DNA from: Desertifilum tharense IPPAS B-1220 | GTDB taxonomy: Bacteria; Cyanobacteriota; Cyanobacteriia; Cyanobacteriales; Desertifilaceae | Length of the DNA: 64,000 nucleotides | Direction of reading: 5' to 3' | Assembly (NCBI RefSeq): GCF_001746915.1 | Contig: NZ_MJGC01000025.1 | Span: 1-64,000, forward strand | Part shown: in pieces, positions 27,345-36,703 of the stretch | Numbering within the stretch: the stretch's first letter is position 1 | Layout: every line of letters starts with the position of its first letter | Position numbers and translations under genes: made by a program | Notes under the pieces: model-generated | Seen by the model: only the letters and a program-made list of their open reading frames with translations | What the model was told of the DNA's origin: nothing | Database searches by the model: none

Positions 27345-27940
27345 GCCACCTCTCCATCAAACAAACTGATCCAAAAGCGCTGCATCCCCGAAGTTCCGGT
27401 ACAAAAGAGCAACTGACCCAAAAGTTTAATCGCTAACACATTTAATTGATCGTCTGAACGATAGATCGCTAAGGCCGACCGTTTGAGGTTCATCCGGCTG
27501 CGAAAGTGAGCGCGGAACCGTTCTAAATAGTCTGATAAGCGAAAATGATGATCTAAGGACAGTTGCTTCTCGTTCAACTGCTGATAGGCCATGAGTAGCA
27601 TCCGAATCGAAGCGGTTTGTCGCCGCGCCAGGTGACAGGCGATCGCCACTAATGCTTTTGCTTCTAAGATACTTAAGGGACGACGAGTATGCGCCCTCCG
27701 AAACGGATTGGTACTGCGTAAGCGCCAAAGCGATACTCGATTTTTAATAATACTTTGGAGTTCCAAATCCTGAGTGATGGCGAGCATTGCCTCTGAACCG
27801 CCCAAATCTAAGGCTTCGATTGCCAGCAAAATCAGGTCTATTTGCCACCGCGTCCGACGAGGACAAAACTCATCAGCCAGAGGCGGATTAGGGAGGTTAT
27901 CTAAGATAAGGGTCTGAGCAGGTGGACTGTTGGTTTGCAT
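27341..27940 (-). CDS. DUF3038 domain protein
   Basis: 199 residues, soluble, helical. The opening (LILDNLPNPPLADEFCPRRTRWQIDLILLAIEAL, seen near residues 10-45) matches DUF3038. It is the upstream member of the cyanobacterial DUF3038-DUF4335 pair, with a 4-base overlap. The function is unknown. ATG start at 27940, read on the minus strand; no clear promoter seen in the 348 bases upstream. Confidence 0.88.
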   Translation of the reverse strand: MQTNSPPAQTLILDNLPNPPLADEFCPRRTRWQIDLILLAIEALDLGGSEAMLAITQDLELQSIIKNRVSLWRLRSTNPFRRAHTRRPLSILEAKALVAIACHLARRQTASIRMLLMAYQQLNEKQLSLDHHFRLSDYLERFRAHFRSRMNLKRSALAIYRSDDQLNVLAIKLLGQLLFCTGTSGMQRFWISLFDGEVA

Positions 27941-28288
27941 TACGCTTACTTCAAACGTTCTTGAGAGTGCCGAGTCGAGATCCTAGAGGTGGAACTTTCA
28001 GCAGCATTCTATCGAAATCAGGATAGCAATAGCAGCAGGGTTCGCTCGTTTAGGCAACCAGATAAACCTCTAGACCATTGTCTAAACTCTAGGTTTCCCC
28101 AAGGCAAGAGATTCTATTCAGGCATTGGGCGATTCGCATCTCTCGTTGGTGAAAGTGCGAGCTACGATCCCAAACCGTGCAATATTCTAGTGTACGATTT
28201 TGATGCCCTTACTGGCATCGCCTTGTGAGAGCATGGGGTTTTAATCCCCGTATCGGTCTCAATTTCTACTGCTATCTCGATCTAACTC
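27941..28288. other. Intergenic region between DUF3038 and apt
   Basis: 348 bases between divergent genes. A short open frame (27989-28228) lacks a start context and family resemblance and is not called. The region must carry promoters in both directions. Within reading accuracy I found no operator, riboswitch, tRNA or terminator. Confidence 0.5.
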
Positions 28289-28801
28289 ATGGATATTAAA
28301 GCTCTAATTCGCGAGATTCCTGATTTTCCTAAGCCCGGTATTTTATTTCGGGACATTACTACCTTACTGCGCCATCCTGAAGGTTTGCGTTATACCATCG
28401 ATAGCCTTGCTGAAAAAAGTACAGATCTAGCCCCAGACTATATTATCGGCATGGAGTCGCGGGGATTTATTTTTGGGACGGCGCTGGCTTGTCAAATGGG
28501 GTGCGGTTTTATTCCCGTGCGAAAAATGGGCAAGCTTCCAGCGGCGGTGCATACGGTGGAGTATGACTTGGAGTATGGAACGGATCGCTTGCAATTGCAC
28601 CAAGATGCGATCGCACCGGGCAGTCGGGTGTTAATTGTGGATGATTTGATTGCGACGGGGGGAACGGCGGCGGCTACGGTGCAATTAGTTGAACAAAGCC
28701 AAGGGGAGTTAGCGGGTTTTGCCTTTGTGATTGAGCTAACTGAACTTAAAGGGCGCGATCGCTTACCCGATGTCCCCATTATCAGCCTCATTGAATATTG
28801 A
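28289..28801 (+). CDS. apt: Adenine phosphoribosyltransferase
   Basis: Salvages adenine to AMP with PRPP. 170 residues, the family length. The PRPP loop [16 protein letters not shown] lies near residue 113-128, [10 protein letters not shown] at about 54, and the [10 protein letters not shown] hood segment near 77. ATG 28289. It is followed 59 bases later by the peptide-permease gene on the same strand; the gap contains no strong hairpin, so a common transcript is possible but no functional link is expected. Confidence 0.95.
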   Translation: MDIKALIREIPDFPKPGILFRDITTLLRHPEGLRYTIDSLAEKSTDLAPDYIIGMESRGFIFGTALACQMGCGFIPVRKMGKLPAAVHTVEYDLEYGTDRLQLHQDAIAPGSRVLIVDDLIATGGTAAATVQLVEQSQGELAGFAFVIELTELKGRDRLPDVPIISLIEY

Positions 28802-28860
28802 TTTTCGCTAATCTAGAAACACCGCTCCTCCACAGATCGCACAATAGGGACTGCTGACCC

Positions 28861-29922
28861 ATGACTGCTGCAAAATCCTCATCCTCCCAGCGCCGCTGGG
28901 AAGCCCTACAAGCCCGGTTTGCTTCTGCCCTGACGGGCGAAACCTTGTGGTATATCCTCAAGCGTCTGATGCAAGCGTTACTGACGCTGCTGTTAGCCTC
29001 AGCGTTGAGCTTTTTGATTATTCAACTGGCTCCGGGCGATTATTTAGATGCTTTACGCCAGAACCCACAAATTTCGCCGGAACGGATCGAAGAGTTACGC
29101 CAGCGTTTTGGCTTAGATCGTCCGTTAATCGAACAATATGGGCGGTGGCTGTGGCGAATTGTCACGGCGGGGGATTTTGGCGAAAGTTTTTCCTATCAGC
29201 GTTCTGTCGCCTCGTTGTTGTGGGAGCGGATTCCCAATACCTTGCTGTTAGCGATCGCCTCTTTAATTATTACTTGGGCGATCGCGATTCCCCTCGGCAT
29301 TTTTGGGGCAATTCACCAACACGGCAAAGTTGACCAAATTCTCAGCGTCGTCAGCTACACCGGACAAGGCTTTCCCAGCTTCATCACCGCCCTATTACTC
29401 CTGTTCCTCGCCCAAAATCTCTCCCCCTACCTTCCCGTTGGGGGCATGACCAGTATCGACCACGCCGACTTAACCCCCCTGGGACAAGTCATTGATATTG
29501 GGTGGCACATGATTTTACCCACCCTCGCCCTTAGCATTACTAGCTTTGCGGGGTTGCAGCGAATTACGCGCGGTCAACTGCTTGACGTTCTCCGCCAAGA
29601 CTATATCCGCACCGCCCGCGCTAAAGGACTCCCGGAAAACCGCGTCATTTACGTTCACGCCCTCCGCAACGCTATTAACCCCCTCATTACCCTATTGGGG
29701 TTTGAATTTGCCAGTCTCCTCAGCGGTGCTTTCATTGCGGAATACTTCTTTAACTGGCCCGGACTCGGACGCTTAATTCTCCAAGCTGTAACCGCTCAAG
29801 ACCTTTACCTGGTGATGGCGAGCTTGATGATGGGTGCATTGATGTTGATTATCGGCAATTTGCTAGCCGATTTAATGCTCAAGGCGGTCGATCCGCGCAT
29901 TAAGCTATCGGATCTCAAATAG
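28861..29922 (+). CDS. DppB/OppB-type ABC transporter permease
   Basis: 353 residues with six predicted helices. It has the TM-proximal periplasmic loop of the DppB family (FGLDRPLIEQYGRWLWRI, residues ~80-97) and the cytoplasmic EAA loop (RTARAKGLPENRVIYVHALRNA, about 253-274). Imports dipeptides, oligopeptides or nickel with a binding protein, a DppC partner and ATPases. A DppC-type gene lies at 55755, but no ATPase or binding protein is present here, so the complex is scattered over the genome. Substrate unknown. Confidence 0.9.
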   Translation: MTAAKSSSSQRRWEALQARFASALTGETLWYILKRLMQALLTLLLASALSFLIIQLAPGDYLDALRQNPQISPERIEELRQRFGLDRPLIEQYGRWLWRIVTAGDFGESFSYQRSVASLLWERIPNTLLLAIASLIITWAIAIPLGIFGAIHQHGKVDQILSVVSYTGQGFPSFITALLLLFLAQNLSPYLPVGGMTSIDHADLTPLGQVIDIGWHMILPTLALSITSFAGLQRITRGQLLDVLRQDYIRTARAKGLPENRVIYVHALRNAINPLITLLGFEFASLLSGAFIAEYFFNWPGLGRLILQAVTAQDLYLVMASLMMGALMLIIGNLLADLMLKAVDPRIKLSDLK

Positions 29923-29925
29923 TCT

Positions 29926-29958
29926 CAAAGCAGTGGGGGAAAACGCTCTGCTGCTTTG
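29926..29958 (+). terminator. Hairpin after the permease gene
   Basis: CAAAGCAG and CTGCTTTG form an 8-bp stem with a 17-base loop, starting just after the permease stop. There is no T-run, so it may be a stabilising stem-loop instead of an intrinsic terminator. Confidence 0.35.
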
Positions 29959-29989
29959 CTCAACCCCCAGAACTGTATAGGTACTCGCT

Positions 29990-30265
29990 ATGATCTATTA
30001 TCTGCTGCGTTCTCGCCTCGATGGGAACTACTTAGTCGCGCACCTTCAGCCCTCTGACTCCGGCTATCTGCTGTTATTCCGAGAAGACTTTGAAGCCCTC
30101 AGCTATGTGAATGCTCATGCGGGAGAAGTGGCTCACAAGTTTGCGGTCGAGTCTATCCCCAACAGCCAACTCTCTCCCTTAATGAAACGTTGGGGGTTTC
30201 ATGGCGTTGGTATCGTCCAAGACCCCCTTGTTCCTAGAGTTGAGTTTTTAGCTCAACCCTCTTAA
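29990..30265 (+). CDS. Small hypothetical protein
   Basis: 91 residues with normal coding sequence from ATG 29990. Features: an opening IYYLLRSRLDG, an FREDFEALSYVNAHAGE helix and a C-terminal RWGFHGVGIVQDP. It lacks a signal peptide, membrane segment or a metal motif. I do not recognise the family, though the composition is that of a conserved cyanobacterial protein. It ends 11 bases before the convergent desaturase gene. Confidence 0.65.
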   Translation: MIYYLLRSRLDGNYLVAHLQPSDSGYLLLFREDFEALSYVNAHAGEVAHKFAVESIPNSQLSPLMKRWGFHGVGIVQDPLVPRVEFLAQPS

Positions 30266-30276
30266 CCTAGCTTTGC

Positions 30277-31338
30277 TCAAAGCTTGATACTTTGTTTAGC
30301 GTGGTAGGTTTTGAACGATTGGTAGTTGGAGTTCTCATCGTACAGATGACACTCTTGGGCAATCTCTTTCATTAATGCCAAAGAGAAACGGCGTTCTTTA
30401 ACCGCATCACCCCAATTTTCCTTGATAATTTGATGGGCAGCTCGCAGATTATAGGAAGGAATGCAAGAGGCAATATGATGCGGAACATGAACGTTAATAT
30501 CATGGCAAAGAAATTCAACCCAACGAGGGTAATCGCAGTGAACGGTTCCCGCTAATTGTGCGGTTGCTTCATGCCATTCTTCAGGTGCAGTAAACGGGAC
30601 ATCGAGGGTTGTGTGGTGAACGATGGTAAAGGTACTCATCCAGAAGTGGTAGCCCAACCACGGCATTAACCAAAACTTGATAACGCCCCAAACGCCGACG
30701 GTGGCGAATAAGGCCGGAAAACCAATGGCTGCTCCCGCCAGAACGACAAGCACTGAAACTTTAACCTGTTGGCGCTCTTTGCCTTGAAACTGACGCCAGT
30801 CAAAGTGCAGCAGCGCCCAGTGACCGATGGAACCTACCCACCAGAACCAGCCCCGGACTTGGCGATAGATCCACTGTCCGAAACCGCCTAGGCTACCATA
30901 GATTTCAGGTTTTAGGGGTTGCCAAGCATTGTCATGCTCTAGCTTGTTGGTGTGGGCGTGGTGATAGTTATGAAGAATTCGCCAGCTATGGAAGGGATAA
31001 AGCAGGGGTAAAAAGAGGATATGACCGACCAGATTATTTACCCATTTCCGTTTCGCAAACGAGCGATGACCGCAATCATGACCGAGAACGAAAAAGCCAG
31101 TTAATGCGGTTCCTGTAAACACCCAAAATAGGGGTAATAAATACCACGGAGAAATGGCAATTCCGAAGTAGCCTAAACCGACCATTAAGATGCTGAGAAT
31201 TACTGAAGTCCAGGCTTTTCTTGGATTTCTAATAAATATCTCGCGGGGCATTTTTTGCAAAATGTCTTTGAGGCGTAAGTCTGAAATTTCTGAGGTAGTA
31301 TTCTTACCAAAAGCCTCTTTTGAGTATACTGCTGTCAT
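30277..31338 (-). CDS. desA: Acyl-lipid fatty acid desaturase (delta-12 type)
   Basis: 353 residues, membrane-bound di-iron desaturase introducing a double bond into membrane lipid acyl chains. Three histidine boxes are seen: HDCGH (~86-90), HNYHH (~122-126) and HVPHH (~284-288). Box spacing and the RSFAKRKWVN context match DesA, which makes linoleic from oleic chains and aids cold tolerance. ATG 31338 (MTAVYSKEAF) was chosen; upstream in-frame residues to 31419 look unlike the family. It is probably induced by cold, as known for the family; no regulatory motif confirmed here. Confidence 0.9.
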   Translation of the reverse strand: MTAVYSKEAFGKNTTSEISDLRLKDILQKMPREIFIRNPRKAWTSVILSILMVGLGYFGIAISPWYLLPLFWVFTGTALTGFFVLGHDCGHRSFAKRKWVNNLVGHILFLPLLYPFHSWRILHNYHHAHTNKLEHDNAWQPLKPEIYGSLGGFGQWIYRQVRGWFWWVGSIGHWALLHFDWRQFQGKERQQVKVSVLVVLAGAAIGFPALFATVGVWGVIKFWLMPWLGYHFWMSTFTIVHHTTLDVPFTAPEEWHEATAQLAGTVHCDYPRWVEFLCHDINVHVPHHIASCIPSYNLRAAHQIIKENWGDAVKERRFSLALMKEIAQECHLYDENSNYQSFKTYHAKQSIKL

Positions 31339-31800
31339 GAATTGCTCGATTTTTTGGGAATCAAAAATAGACCTGCTCTTTGCGATAACAAGCAGGTTGG
31401 CAGCCTTCAATATTCGCAAAGGCAGCGATTCGTTAAAGCGCTGCTCGCTAGAAAGCCTTCATTTTTATACCACAGGTTGGTCAGAAGTAGAGGAATTTTT
31501 TGTGAAATTAATTCTGCGCTAAACTGAAGGATAAGGATAAAATTTCAGGAGGGTTAATTTTATCTGAAAGACCGGATTCTATCCGTGGAATCTCGTAAAT
31601 GCTGTTTGGTCAACACCAAGCGAGCGGAAGCTTAGGTTTGAGTCTCGCTAATCGTCTGGCTTGCTGCTATTTGAGGTGGAGAATCGCAGCGTAAAAGGCG
31701 ATCGATTTTGAGGTTTAGATTTTGAGTTATAGCGATCCCTAAAGGGGTTGTTGCCCGCTGTTGGCTCAAGGCGAGTAACGCTTCAAGAGAATAGCAATAC
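31339..31800. other. Divergent region between desA and sirB
   Basis: 462 bases carrying both promoters. Several short plus-strand frames overlap the desA 5' end and are rejected as shadows. No GTA-N8-TAC NtcA box, RNA gene or repeat was recognised. A long 5' leader for desA is possible. Confidence 0.45.
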
Positions 31801-32730
31801 ATGTTATTGAAAGTTTGTCAATCCCCCAGGTTGACGGAAAACCTTCAGAAAATTGCAACAACTTATACAAAAAACCCAAAAACAGACGATACAATTATTT
31901 ACACGCCAAGTTTGACAAAGAGTGCGGATTGCGAGCGATTGAGTTTTTCGAGTGCTTATTTATTAATTTTCCACGGTAGCCGCGATCCGCGATCGCAAGC
32001 TGGGGCCGACCGTTTGGCCCAAGAACTTTCAGAATGTCTAGGGCGTCAAGAAACGACGCGTTGGGTGCCCGATTTGCAAGCGGGTTCCAACTCACCCATG
32101 CAAGCCAAGAGCGTTTGGTATCCCCAGGTGGGAACCGCCGCCCTAGAATTAGCCCCGCTGCCCCTTCACGAGCAAATTCGCCTGTTTGCGAATCGCGCTT
32201 TAACGGCGGGATGTCAGGTGTTAGAGATCGTGCCCTTATTTTTGCTACCGGGCGTTCACGTCATGGAGGATATTCCCGCAGAAATTGCCCAGGCAGAAGC
32301 CAGTTTAGGGGGCGCGTTAAAGATTGTTTTATGCCCGTATTTAGGCAGCCATCCCGGTTGGCATCAACTGCTGGCGGCGCGTCAGGCCGCATTTGAGGCA
32401 AAGGCTTGGATTCTACTCGCACATGGCAGCCGACGGGCAGGCAGCCATCAGGGGGTAGAGCAGCTTGCGAGTCAACTGGGGGCTGAGATCGCCTATTGGT
32501 CGGTAGAACCCACCCTGGCGCAAACTGTGGCGGAGTTAGCCGAATTGGGACATCAGCAGGTCGGGATTTTACCCTACTTTTTGTTTGCCGGTGGCATCAC
32601 CGATGCGATCGCGCAGCAAGTCGAACAGCTTCAGCAACAGTTTCCGGGCGTGCAACTGTATTTAGCTCAACCACTGGAGAACAGTTGCGAGCTAGCGCAG
32701 TTGGTTTTAGATCTAACGCAACCTATTTGA
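31801..32730 (+). CDS. sirB: Sirohydrochlorin chelatase, CbiX/SirB family
   Basis: Inserts ferrous iron (or cobalt) into sirohydrochlorin, giving siroheme for nitrite and sulfite reductases. 309 residues with two related halves: the first has LLIFHGSRDPRS (residues ~53-64) and the second LLAHGSRRAGS (~203-213), giving the metal-binding histidines of the long CbiX form. Residues 1-48 do not resemble the family, so a later start (TTG near 31939) is possible. It is followed 16 bases later by cobA, which makes its substrate precursor, so a siroheme operon is likely. Confidence 0.88.
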   Translation: MLLKVCQSPRLTENLQKIATTYTKNPKTDDTIIYTPSLTKSADCERLSFSSAYLLIFHGSRDPRSQAGADRLAQELSECLGRQETTRWVPDLQAGSNSPMQAKSVWYPQVGTAALELAPLPLHEQIRLFANRALTAGCQVLEIVPLFLLPGVHVMEDIPAEIAQAEASLGGALKIVLCPYLGSHPGWHQLLAARQAAFEAKAWILLAHGSRRAGSHQGVEQLASQLGAEIAYWSVEPTLAQTVAELAELGHQQVGILPYFLFAGGITDAIAQQVEQLQQQFPGVQLYLAQPLENSCELAQLVLDLTQPI

Positions 32731-32746
32731 TCGAGAGGCGATCGCC

Positions 32747-33529
32747 ATGACGAAAACCCAGTTTGTTGGCAAAGTATATCTTGTGGGAGCCGGGCCAGGC
32801 GATCCGGGCTTGCTCACCCTAAAAGGCAAAGCCCTGTTAGAATGCGCCGATGTCGTCGTCTATGATGCCCTGGTGAGCGAAACCATTTTGCACTGCATCA
32901 ACCCAGAAGCCGAAAAAATTCACGCCGGAAAGCGCCGGGGACATCACTCGCTGCTGCAAACCGAAACCACTCAACTGTTGATTGAAAAAGCTCAAACTCA
33001 TGCCATCGTTGTGCGCCTCAAAGGGGGCGATCCCTTCGTTTTTGGTCGGGGTGGCGAGGAGATGGAAGATTTAGTCGCAGCAGGCGTGCAGGTGGAAGTC
33101 GTTCCGGGAGTCACATCGGGAATTGCTGCCCCAGCCTATGCGGGAATTCCGCTCACCCATCGCAACTTTAGCTCGTCGGTGACATTTGTGACGGGGCATG
33201 AGTCCGCCGGGAAGTATCGCCCCAATGTTAACTGGCAGGCGATCGCCCATAGCGCTGAAACCATTGTGATTTATATGGGGATTCACAATCTATCCCATAT
33301 CATCGCTGAGTTATTGCAGGCGGGCTTAAGTCCAGACACCCCCATCGCCTTTATTCGTTGGGGAACCCGTCCCGAACAAGAACAACTGTTTGCTACCTTA
33401 GAAACGGCGATCGCTCAAGTCGAGGCCCAAGGGTTTAGCGCTCCGGCGATCGCAGTTATTGGCAATGTGGTGCAATTGCACTCCACCCTCGCCCACTGTC
33501 GCCCCTCTTTTGTCCTTCCCAATGGATAG
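32747..33529 (+). CDS. cobA: Uroporphyrinogen-III C-methyltransferase
   Basis: Two SAM-dependent methylations convert uroporphyrinogen III to precorrin-2, the branch point to siroheme and cobalamin. 260 residues, a single-domain SUMT rather than CysG. Motifs: VYLVGAGPGDPGLLTLKG (10-27), RLKGGDPFVFGRGGEE (~88-103), VPGVTSG and GIPLTHR. It follows sirB in the same operon and overlaps DUF2721 by 8 bases at its stop. Confidence 0.95.
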   Translation: MTKTQFVGKVYLVGAGPGDPGLLTLKGKALLECADVVVYDALVSETILHCINPEAEKIHAGKRRGHHSLLQTETTQLLIEKAQTHAIVVRLKGGDPFVFGRGGEEMEDLVAAGVQVEVVPGVTSGIAAPAYAGIPLTHRNFSSSVTFVTGHESAGKYRPNVNWQAIAHSAETIVIYMGIHNLSHIIAELLQAGLSPDTPIAFIRWGTRPEQEQLFATLETAIAQVEAQGFSAPAIAVIGNVVQLHSTLAHCRPSFVLPNG

Positions 33530-34082
33530 CCTAACGTTTAGCGCCACCCAAGCCATTCAAGCCATTGTTGCCCCGGCGGTGATGATTTCTTCTTGCGCGT
33601 TATTATTTCTGGGTTTGAGCGCCCGTTATGTGGCGATCATCACGCGGGTGCGCCTGCTCAATGATGAAAAACGCCAGCTTCTCTATCAATTAATTGCTTA
33701 TCCCACGGGGCAAGATCGCGAGCGGCGCTTGCTCAATATCGATCGCCAGTTACAGATTTTAGTCCGGTTAACCTGGTTTGTTCGCAATGCCATCCTTTGT
33801 CAGATTACGGCGGTTACATTCTTCGTCTTAGCCTGTTTTGCCATTGGGATTGAATTTTTAGCCGGAATTATGACCCGCAATCTTCCCCTTTATCTCTTTA
33901 GCTTAGGGATGCTTGCCGTTTTAAGCGGCGTTACTTTTATGGGATGCGATATTTTTAATTCTTACCGGATTATTCAACTAGAAGTCAGTACCGAGGATGT
34001 GCAGCCTTCGGTTGCTTTTGACTCCCCCAACTCCGATAAATCTCACTTACCCAAAAGCGATCGCTCTGGTCGTTACGAATAA
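33522..34082 (+). CDS. DUF2721 family membrane protein
   Basis: 186 residues with three hydrophobic segments (about 10-35, 86-110 and 120-145) and a charged loop containing RLLNDEKRQLL. Matches the bacterial DUF2721 family, function unknown. ATG 33522 overlaps the final codons of cobA (AATGGATAG), so translation is likely coupled to it. Whether the link to siroheme synthesis is functional is not shown. Confidence 0.85.
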   Translation: MDSLTFSATQAIQAIVAPAVMISSCALLFLGLSARYVAIITRVRLLNDEKRQLLYQLIAYPTGQDRERRLLNIDRQLQILVRLTWFVRNAILCQITAVTFFVLACFAIGIEFLAGIMTRNLPLYLFSLGMLAVLSGVTFMGCDIFNSYRIIQLEVSTEDVQPSVAFDSPNSDKSHLPKSDRSGRYE

Positions 34083-34199
34083 GAAACCGTGAGAGCGATC
34101 GCTTTGGCTCGAAAGGGGATTTTAAGCGTTCTGAATAACCCCAAAAATTGAGTTAAAAAACAATTTGCAAGGACGATAACCCAATCGTCTAATACGCCT

Positions 34200-34376
34200 T
34201 TAGGCGGCCGTTTTTGGACGCGGAACTTTGGATTGAATGTTGTTAAGGAGCGAGGGGCGATCCATCAAAATATCGGGGATTTCTTGACGGCAGGAGGAAC
34301 AGAACCAGTAGAGATCGCTACGCCGGATGTGTCGCAATAAAGCTCCTCTACAGCACGGACAAGCGTTCGTTTGCAT
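34200..34376 (-). CDS. 58-residue zinc-ribbon protein
   Basis: A short gene, easily missed. The protein opens MQTNACPCCRGALLRHIRR and holds two CxxC pairs (ACPCC, and FCSSC after LYWF), 20 residues apart, a small zinc-ribbon pattern. The segment LLRHxRxSxxYWFCxxCxQE is, from memory, a widely conserved cyanobacterial small protein of unknown role. Other frames here (34265-34510) are shadows. It lies between DUF2721 (convergent) and the glycosyltransferase gene (same strand, 182 bases upstream). Inferred role: nucleic acid or protein binding. Confidence 0.75.
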   Translation of the reverse strand: MQTNACPCCRGALLRHIRRSDLYWFCSSCRQEIPDILMDRPSLLNNIQSKVPRPKTAA

Positions 34377-34558
34377 AAAACCTCCCTAAAAACTTTGGTT
34401 TCAGTTCCTCGCCTGCAAAATCGCGCTCTGTTGCAAAACAAGGAACTGTGGATGTAGTGTAAATCAAACCTGGGGAATGAACTGTTCGCTATTGACGAGA
34501 TCGAGTTCAATCAACGGGTTTAACTGTTAATTTATGTGTCTTTCATGGCGGTTTAAGC

Positions 34559-35635
34559 TCACACAAACTTAACAGTTGCAGCTGGTAAATGGCCGTTACG
34601 CGAGAGGGACCGATCCACAATTGTTTGATAGGCCGTTTCGTATCGATTGACCATTTGAGTAACGCTAAAATGACTTAACACGGCTTCGCGACAATCTTGG
34701 CGATTGAGCTGAATGACTTGGGGAAGCGCCGAGATCATCTCTGCAACGCTTTGGCAAATCATGCCGGTTTTGCCCTGAGCAATCACTTCTGGAACTGAGC
34801 CTAAATTCATCGCCATCACCGGCGTACCCGTACACAAGGACTCAATCATCACCAGACCAAACGGTTCGTTCCAGGTAATGGGAAACAGGGTGGCGCGAGC
34901 ATTGCCGAGTAGCGAGACTTTCTGTGCGTGGGAGAGTTCGCCAAGATACTGGATTTGCTGACCATCGAGATGGGGGGCAATCTCTCGATCGAAGAATTCT
35001 CGATCCACCGCATCAATTTTACCCGCCATTTTTAGCGGCCAACCCGTGGCTTGGGCGATCGCGATCGCGTGATGCGGGCCTTTTTCGGGCGACATCCGTC
35101 CTAAAAAGGCGAGATAGGGCGGATCTTGCGGGGTGGGATGGAAGGGGTAATCCTGCGGATCGATACCGTTATAAGCCGTGCAGACGTAATTGAGATCCGG
35201 TTCGAGTTTTTGTTGGGCTTGGCTGATACTGATGTAAGCCTGATGGCGATATTGTTGGAATAACTTGCGGTTATCCGGGGTAAAGGTACCGTGGAGGGTA
35301 TGAACTACGGGCGTTTTGATCGCTTCTGCAAAGGGCAGCGCTGAAAATCCCGTGTGGAAGTGAATGATATCGAATTGTCCGGCTTGAGCGAGAACCTGCC
35401 CCAATTGCATCATTTCATACACGGGTGGCTCTTTTACGGTTGGATTCAGGCGCAGGGCGACTGGCGCAACGGATGCTAGTTTGGCTTGGGTAATGGAATC
35501 TCCGGAGGCAAATAAGGTGACATCATGGCCGCGACGGACTAATTCATCCGTTAAATGAGCGACCACTAACTCAATGCCACCATAACCTGGAGGGGGAACG
35601 CGCTCCCACAATGGCGAAACTTGAGCGATTCGCAT
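34559..35635 (-). CDS. Family 4 glycosyltransferase
   Basis: 358 residues, GT-B fold. The N-terminal domain opens RIAQVSPLWERVPPPGYGGIE with the GG loop that contacts nucleotide sugar. The C-terminal domain has FLGRMSPEKGPH (~177-188) and the acidic pair PFGLVMIESLCTGTPV (~263-278) typical of GT4 retaining enzymes. Soluble. The donor and acceptor are unknown; likely cell-surface polysaccharide or glycolipid work. No other polysaccharide genes adjoin it. Confidence 0.88.
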   Translation of the reverse strand: MRIAQVSPLWERVPPPGYGGIELVVAHLTDELVRRGHDVTLFASGDSITQAKLASVAPVALRLNPTVKEPPVYEMMQLGQVLAQAGQFDIIHFHTGFSALPFAEAIKTPVVHTLHGTFTPDNRKLFQQYRHQAYISISQAQQKLEPDLNYVCTAYNGIDPQDYPFHPTPQDPPYLAFLGRMSPEKGPHHAIAIAQATGWPLKMAGKIDAVDREFFDREIAPHLDGQQIQYLGELSHAQKVSLLGNARATLFPITWNEPFGLVMIESLCTGTPVMAMNLGSVPEVIAQGKTGMICQSVAEMISALPQVIQLNRQDCREAVLSHFSVTQMVNRYETAYQTIVDRSLSRNGHLPAATVKFV

Positions 35636-35985
35636 AGAGGTGTTGTTCTCCTGAGTGTTAAAGATGTCCGGGGGCGCTCAAAATTCTCGAACAGCGACCC
35701 GTGGAGGTTGATTGAACTTCAAATTCTCTTGCTAGGTTGGATCGACCGTCTAGCCGACGGAAGGCGGGGATTTTTTACCTTTCGTAACGTCCCGATTTGT
35801 ATCTCAATATTCACTAACAAAACTCAAAGAATCGAGTCGCGCAAACCGAACCGCTTGGCGCGATCGCAGTTGAGGAATCAGTACCGCCACAGGGGTTGCA
35901 AAAATCCAAGCTTTGTGCATTGGCGCGATCGCCAAAAAAAACCAAGCCAGCGCTTGGATGAGGAAATCTTCCTGAAAATTGGGGA
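35636..35985. other. Intergenic region before the glycosyltransferase gene
   Basis: 350 bases between the FHA gene (stop at 35986) and the glycosyltransferase start, both minus strand. A 5-bp-stem hairpin (CCGTC...GACGG, near 35748) precedes GGCGGGGATTTTTT. An open minus frame of 61 codons (35804-35989) overlaps the FHA stop and starts with TTG; it contains one hydrophobic stretch but has weak support and is not called. Confidence 0.4.
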
Positions 35986-36402
35986 TCAATCGAGATCGTC
36001 AATCATGTTGGGGCTAATTAAAGTAATATCGAACTCGTCTAGAGGACCGCTAGCCGCTGCTTCTCGCTTCAGGACATAGTAGATAGCACTCACTTGGGGG
36101 CCAAAGACGATCTCATCTTTATCCTCAAGGATATGGGTTGGGAGTTTGCGACCATTGATCATCAGACCATTCGCACTGGGTTTACCGCGATCGCCATCCA
36201 CAATTTGATAGTAAAAACTGCCATCATCGCGATGTCGCCGTTCAATAGTGGCGTGACGGCGAGAAACGAACTGAGAGTAGAGTCGGATTTCGCACGACGG
36301 GTCTCTGCCAATGCAGTAAATTGACTCTTCTAACGGAAATTCTTTTCTCCCCCTATCGTCTTCAATAATCAGTAGATGAGTTTGGTACGATTGTTTAGCC
36401 AT
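35986..36402 (-). CDS. FHA domain protein
   Basis: 138 residues, essentially a single forkhead-associated domain that binds phosphothreonine peptides: IYCIGRDPSCEIRL (residues ~28-41), SRRHATIERR (~47-56) and ANGLMINGRKL (~77-87). Predicted phosphoprotein adaptor downstream of a Ser/Thr kinase; no kinase gene is near. Starts with ATG at 36402. It has a separate leader from the MORN group (44 bases from the hypothetical stop). Confidence 0.9.
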   Translation of the reverse strand: MAKQSYQTHLLIIEDDRGRKEFPLEESIYCIGRDPSCEIRLYSQFVSRRHATIERRHRDDGSFYYQIVDGDRGKPSANGLMINGRKLPTHILEDKDEIVFGPQVSAIYYVLKREAAASGPLDEFDITLISPNMIDDLD

Positions 36403-36446
36403 GAGACAGTCGTGATAAAGAGTGCAAAGGGTAAATTATTGGCTTG

Positions 36447-36695
36447 CTAAAGTTTAGACGAGCGAGCTGTGTAACTGGGTACTTTATTGTCGCGCTTCAC
36501 ACCCCGATTGGCCCATGCTGTCTTGACAAGATTGCTGAGTTTGCGACTGAGACCAGCCTCCAGACAGGATAGGACTAGTAAATCGTAGCAGCCGATCAAA
36601 GCCAACTCATCAGAAGCGATCGCCCTTACTTTATTTGCTGTCTCTAGCTTATCTAAAATTGGATCGGCTGGCGTTAGGGAGCGTACCCCTTGCAC
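36447..36695 (-). CDS. Small hypothetical protein after the MORN gene
   Basis: 82 residues if GTG 36695 is used. It begins 8 bases after the stop of the MORN gene; the frame also continues upstream to an ATT codon inside the MORN 3' end. It reads as a helical protein (LDKLETANKVRAIASDELALIGCYDLLVLSCLEAG) with a basic C-terminus, and coding composition is normal. No family recognised. Could be a translationally coupled partner. Confidence 0.45.
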   Translation of the reverse strand: MQGVRSLTPADPILDKLETANKVRAIASDELALIGCYDLLVLSCLEAGLSRKLSNLVKTAWANRGVKRDNKVPSYTARSSKL

Positions 36696-36703
36696 TCTAT
36701 CGA

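Noticed and set aside
35804..35989. 61-codon minus frame overlapping the FHA stop, hydrophobic, could be a frameshift extension
   Set aside because: TTG start, no family match, no slippery site at the overlap; kept only as a note.
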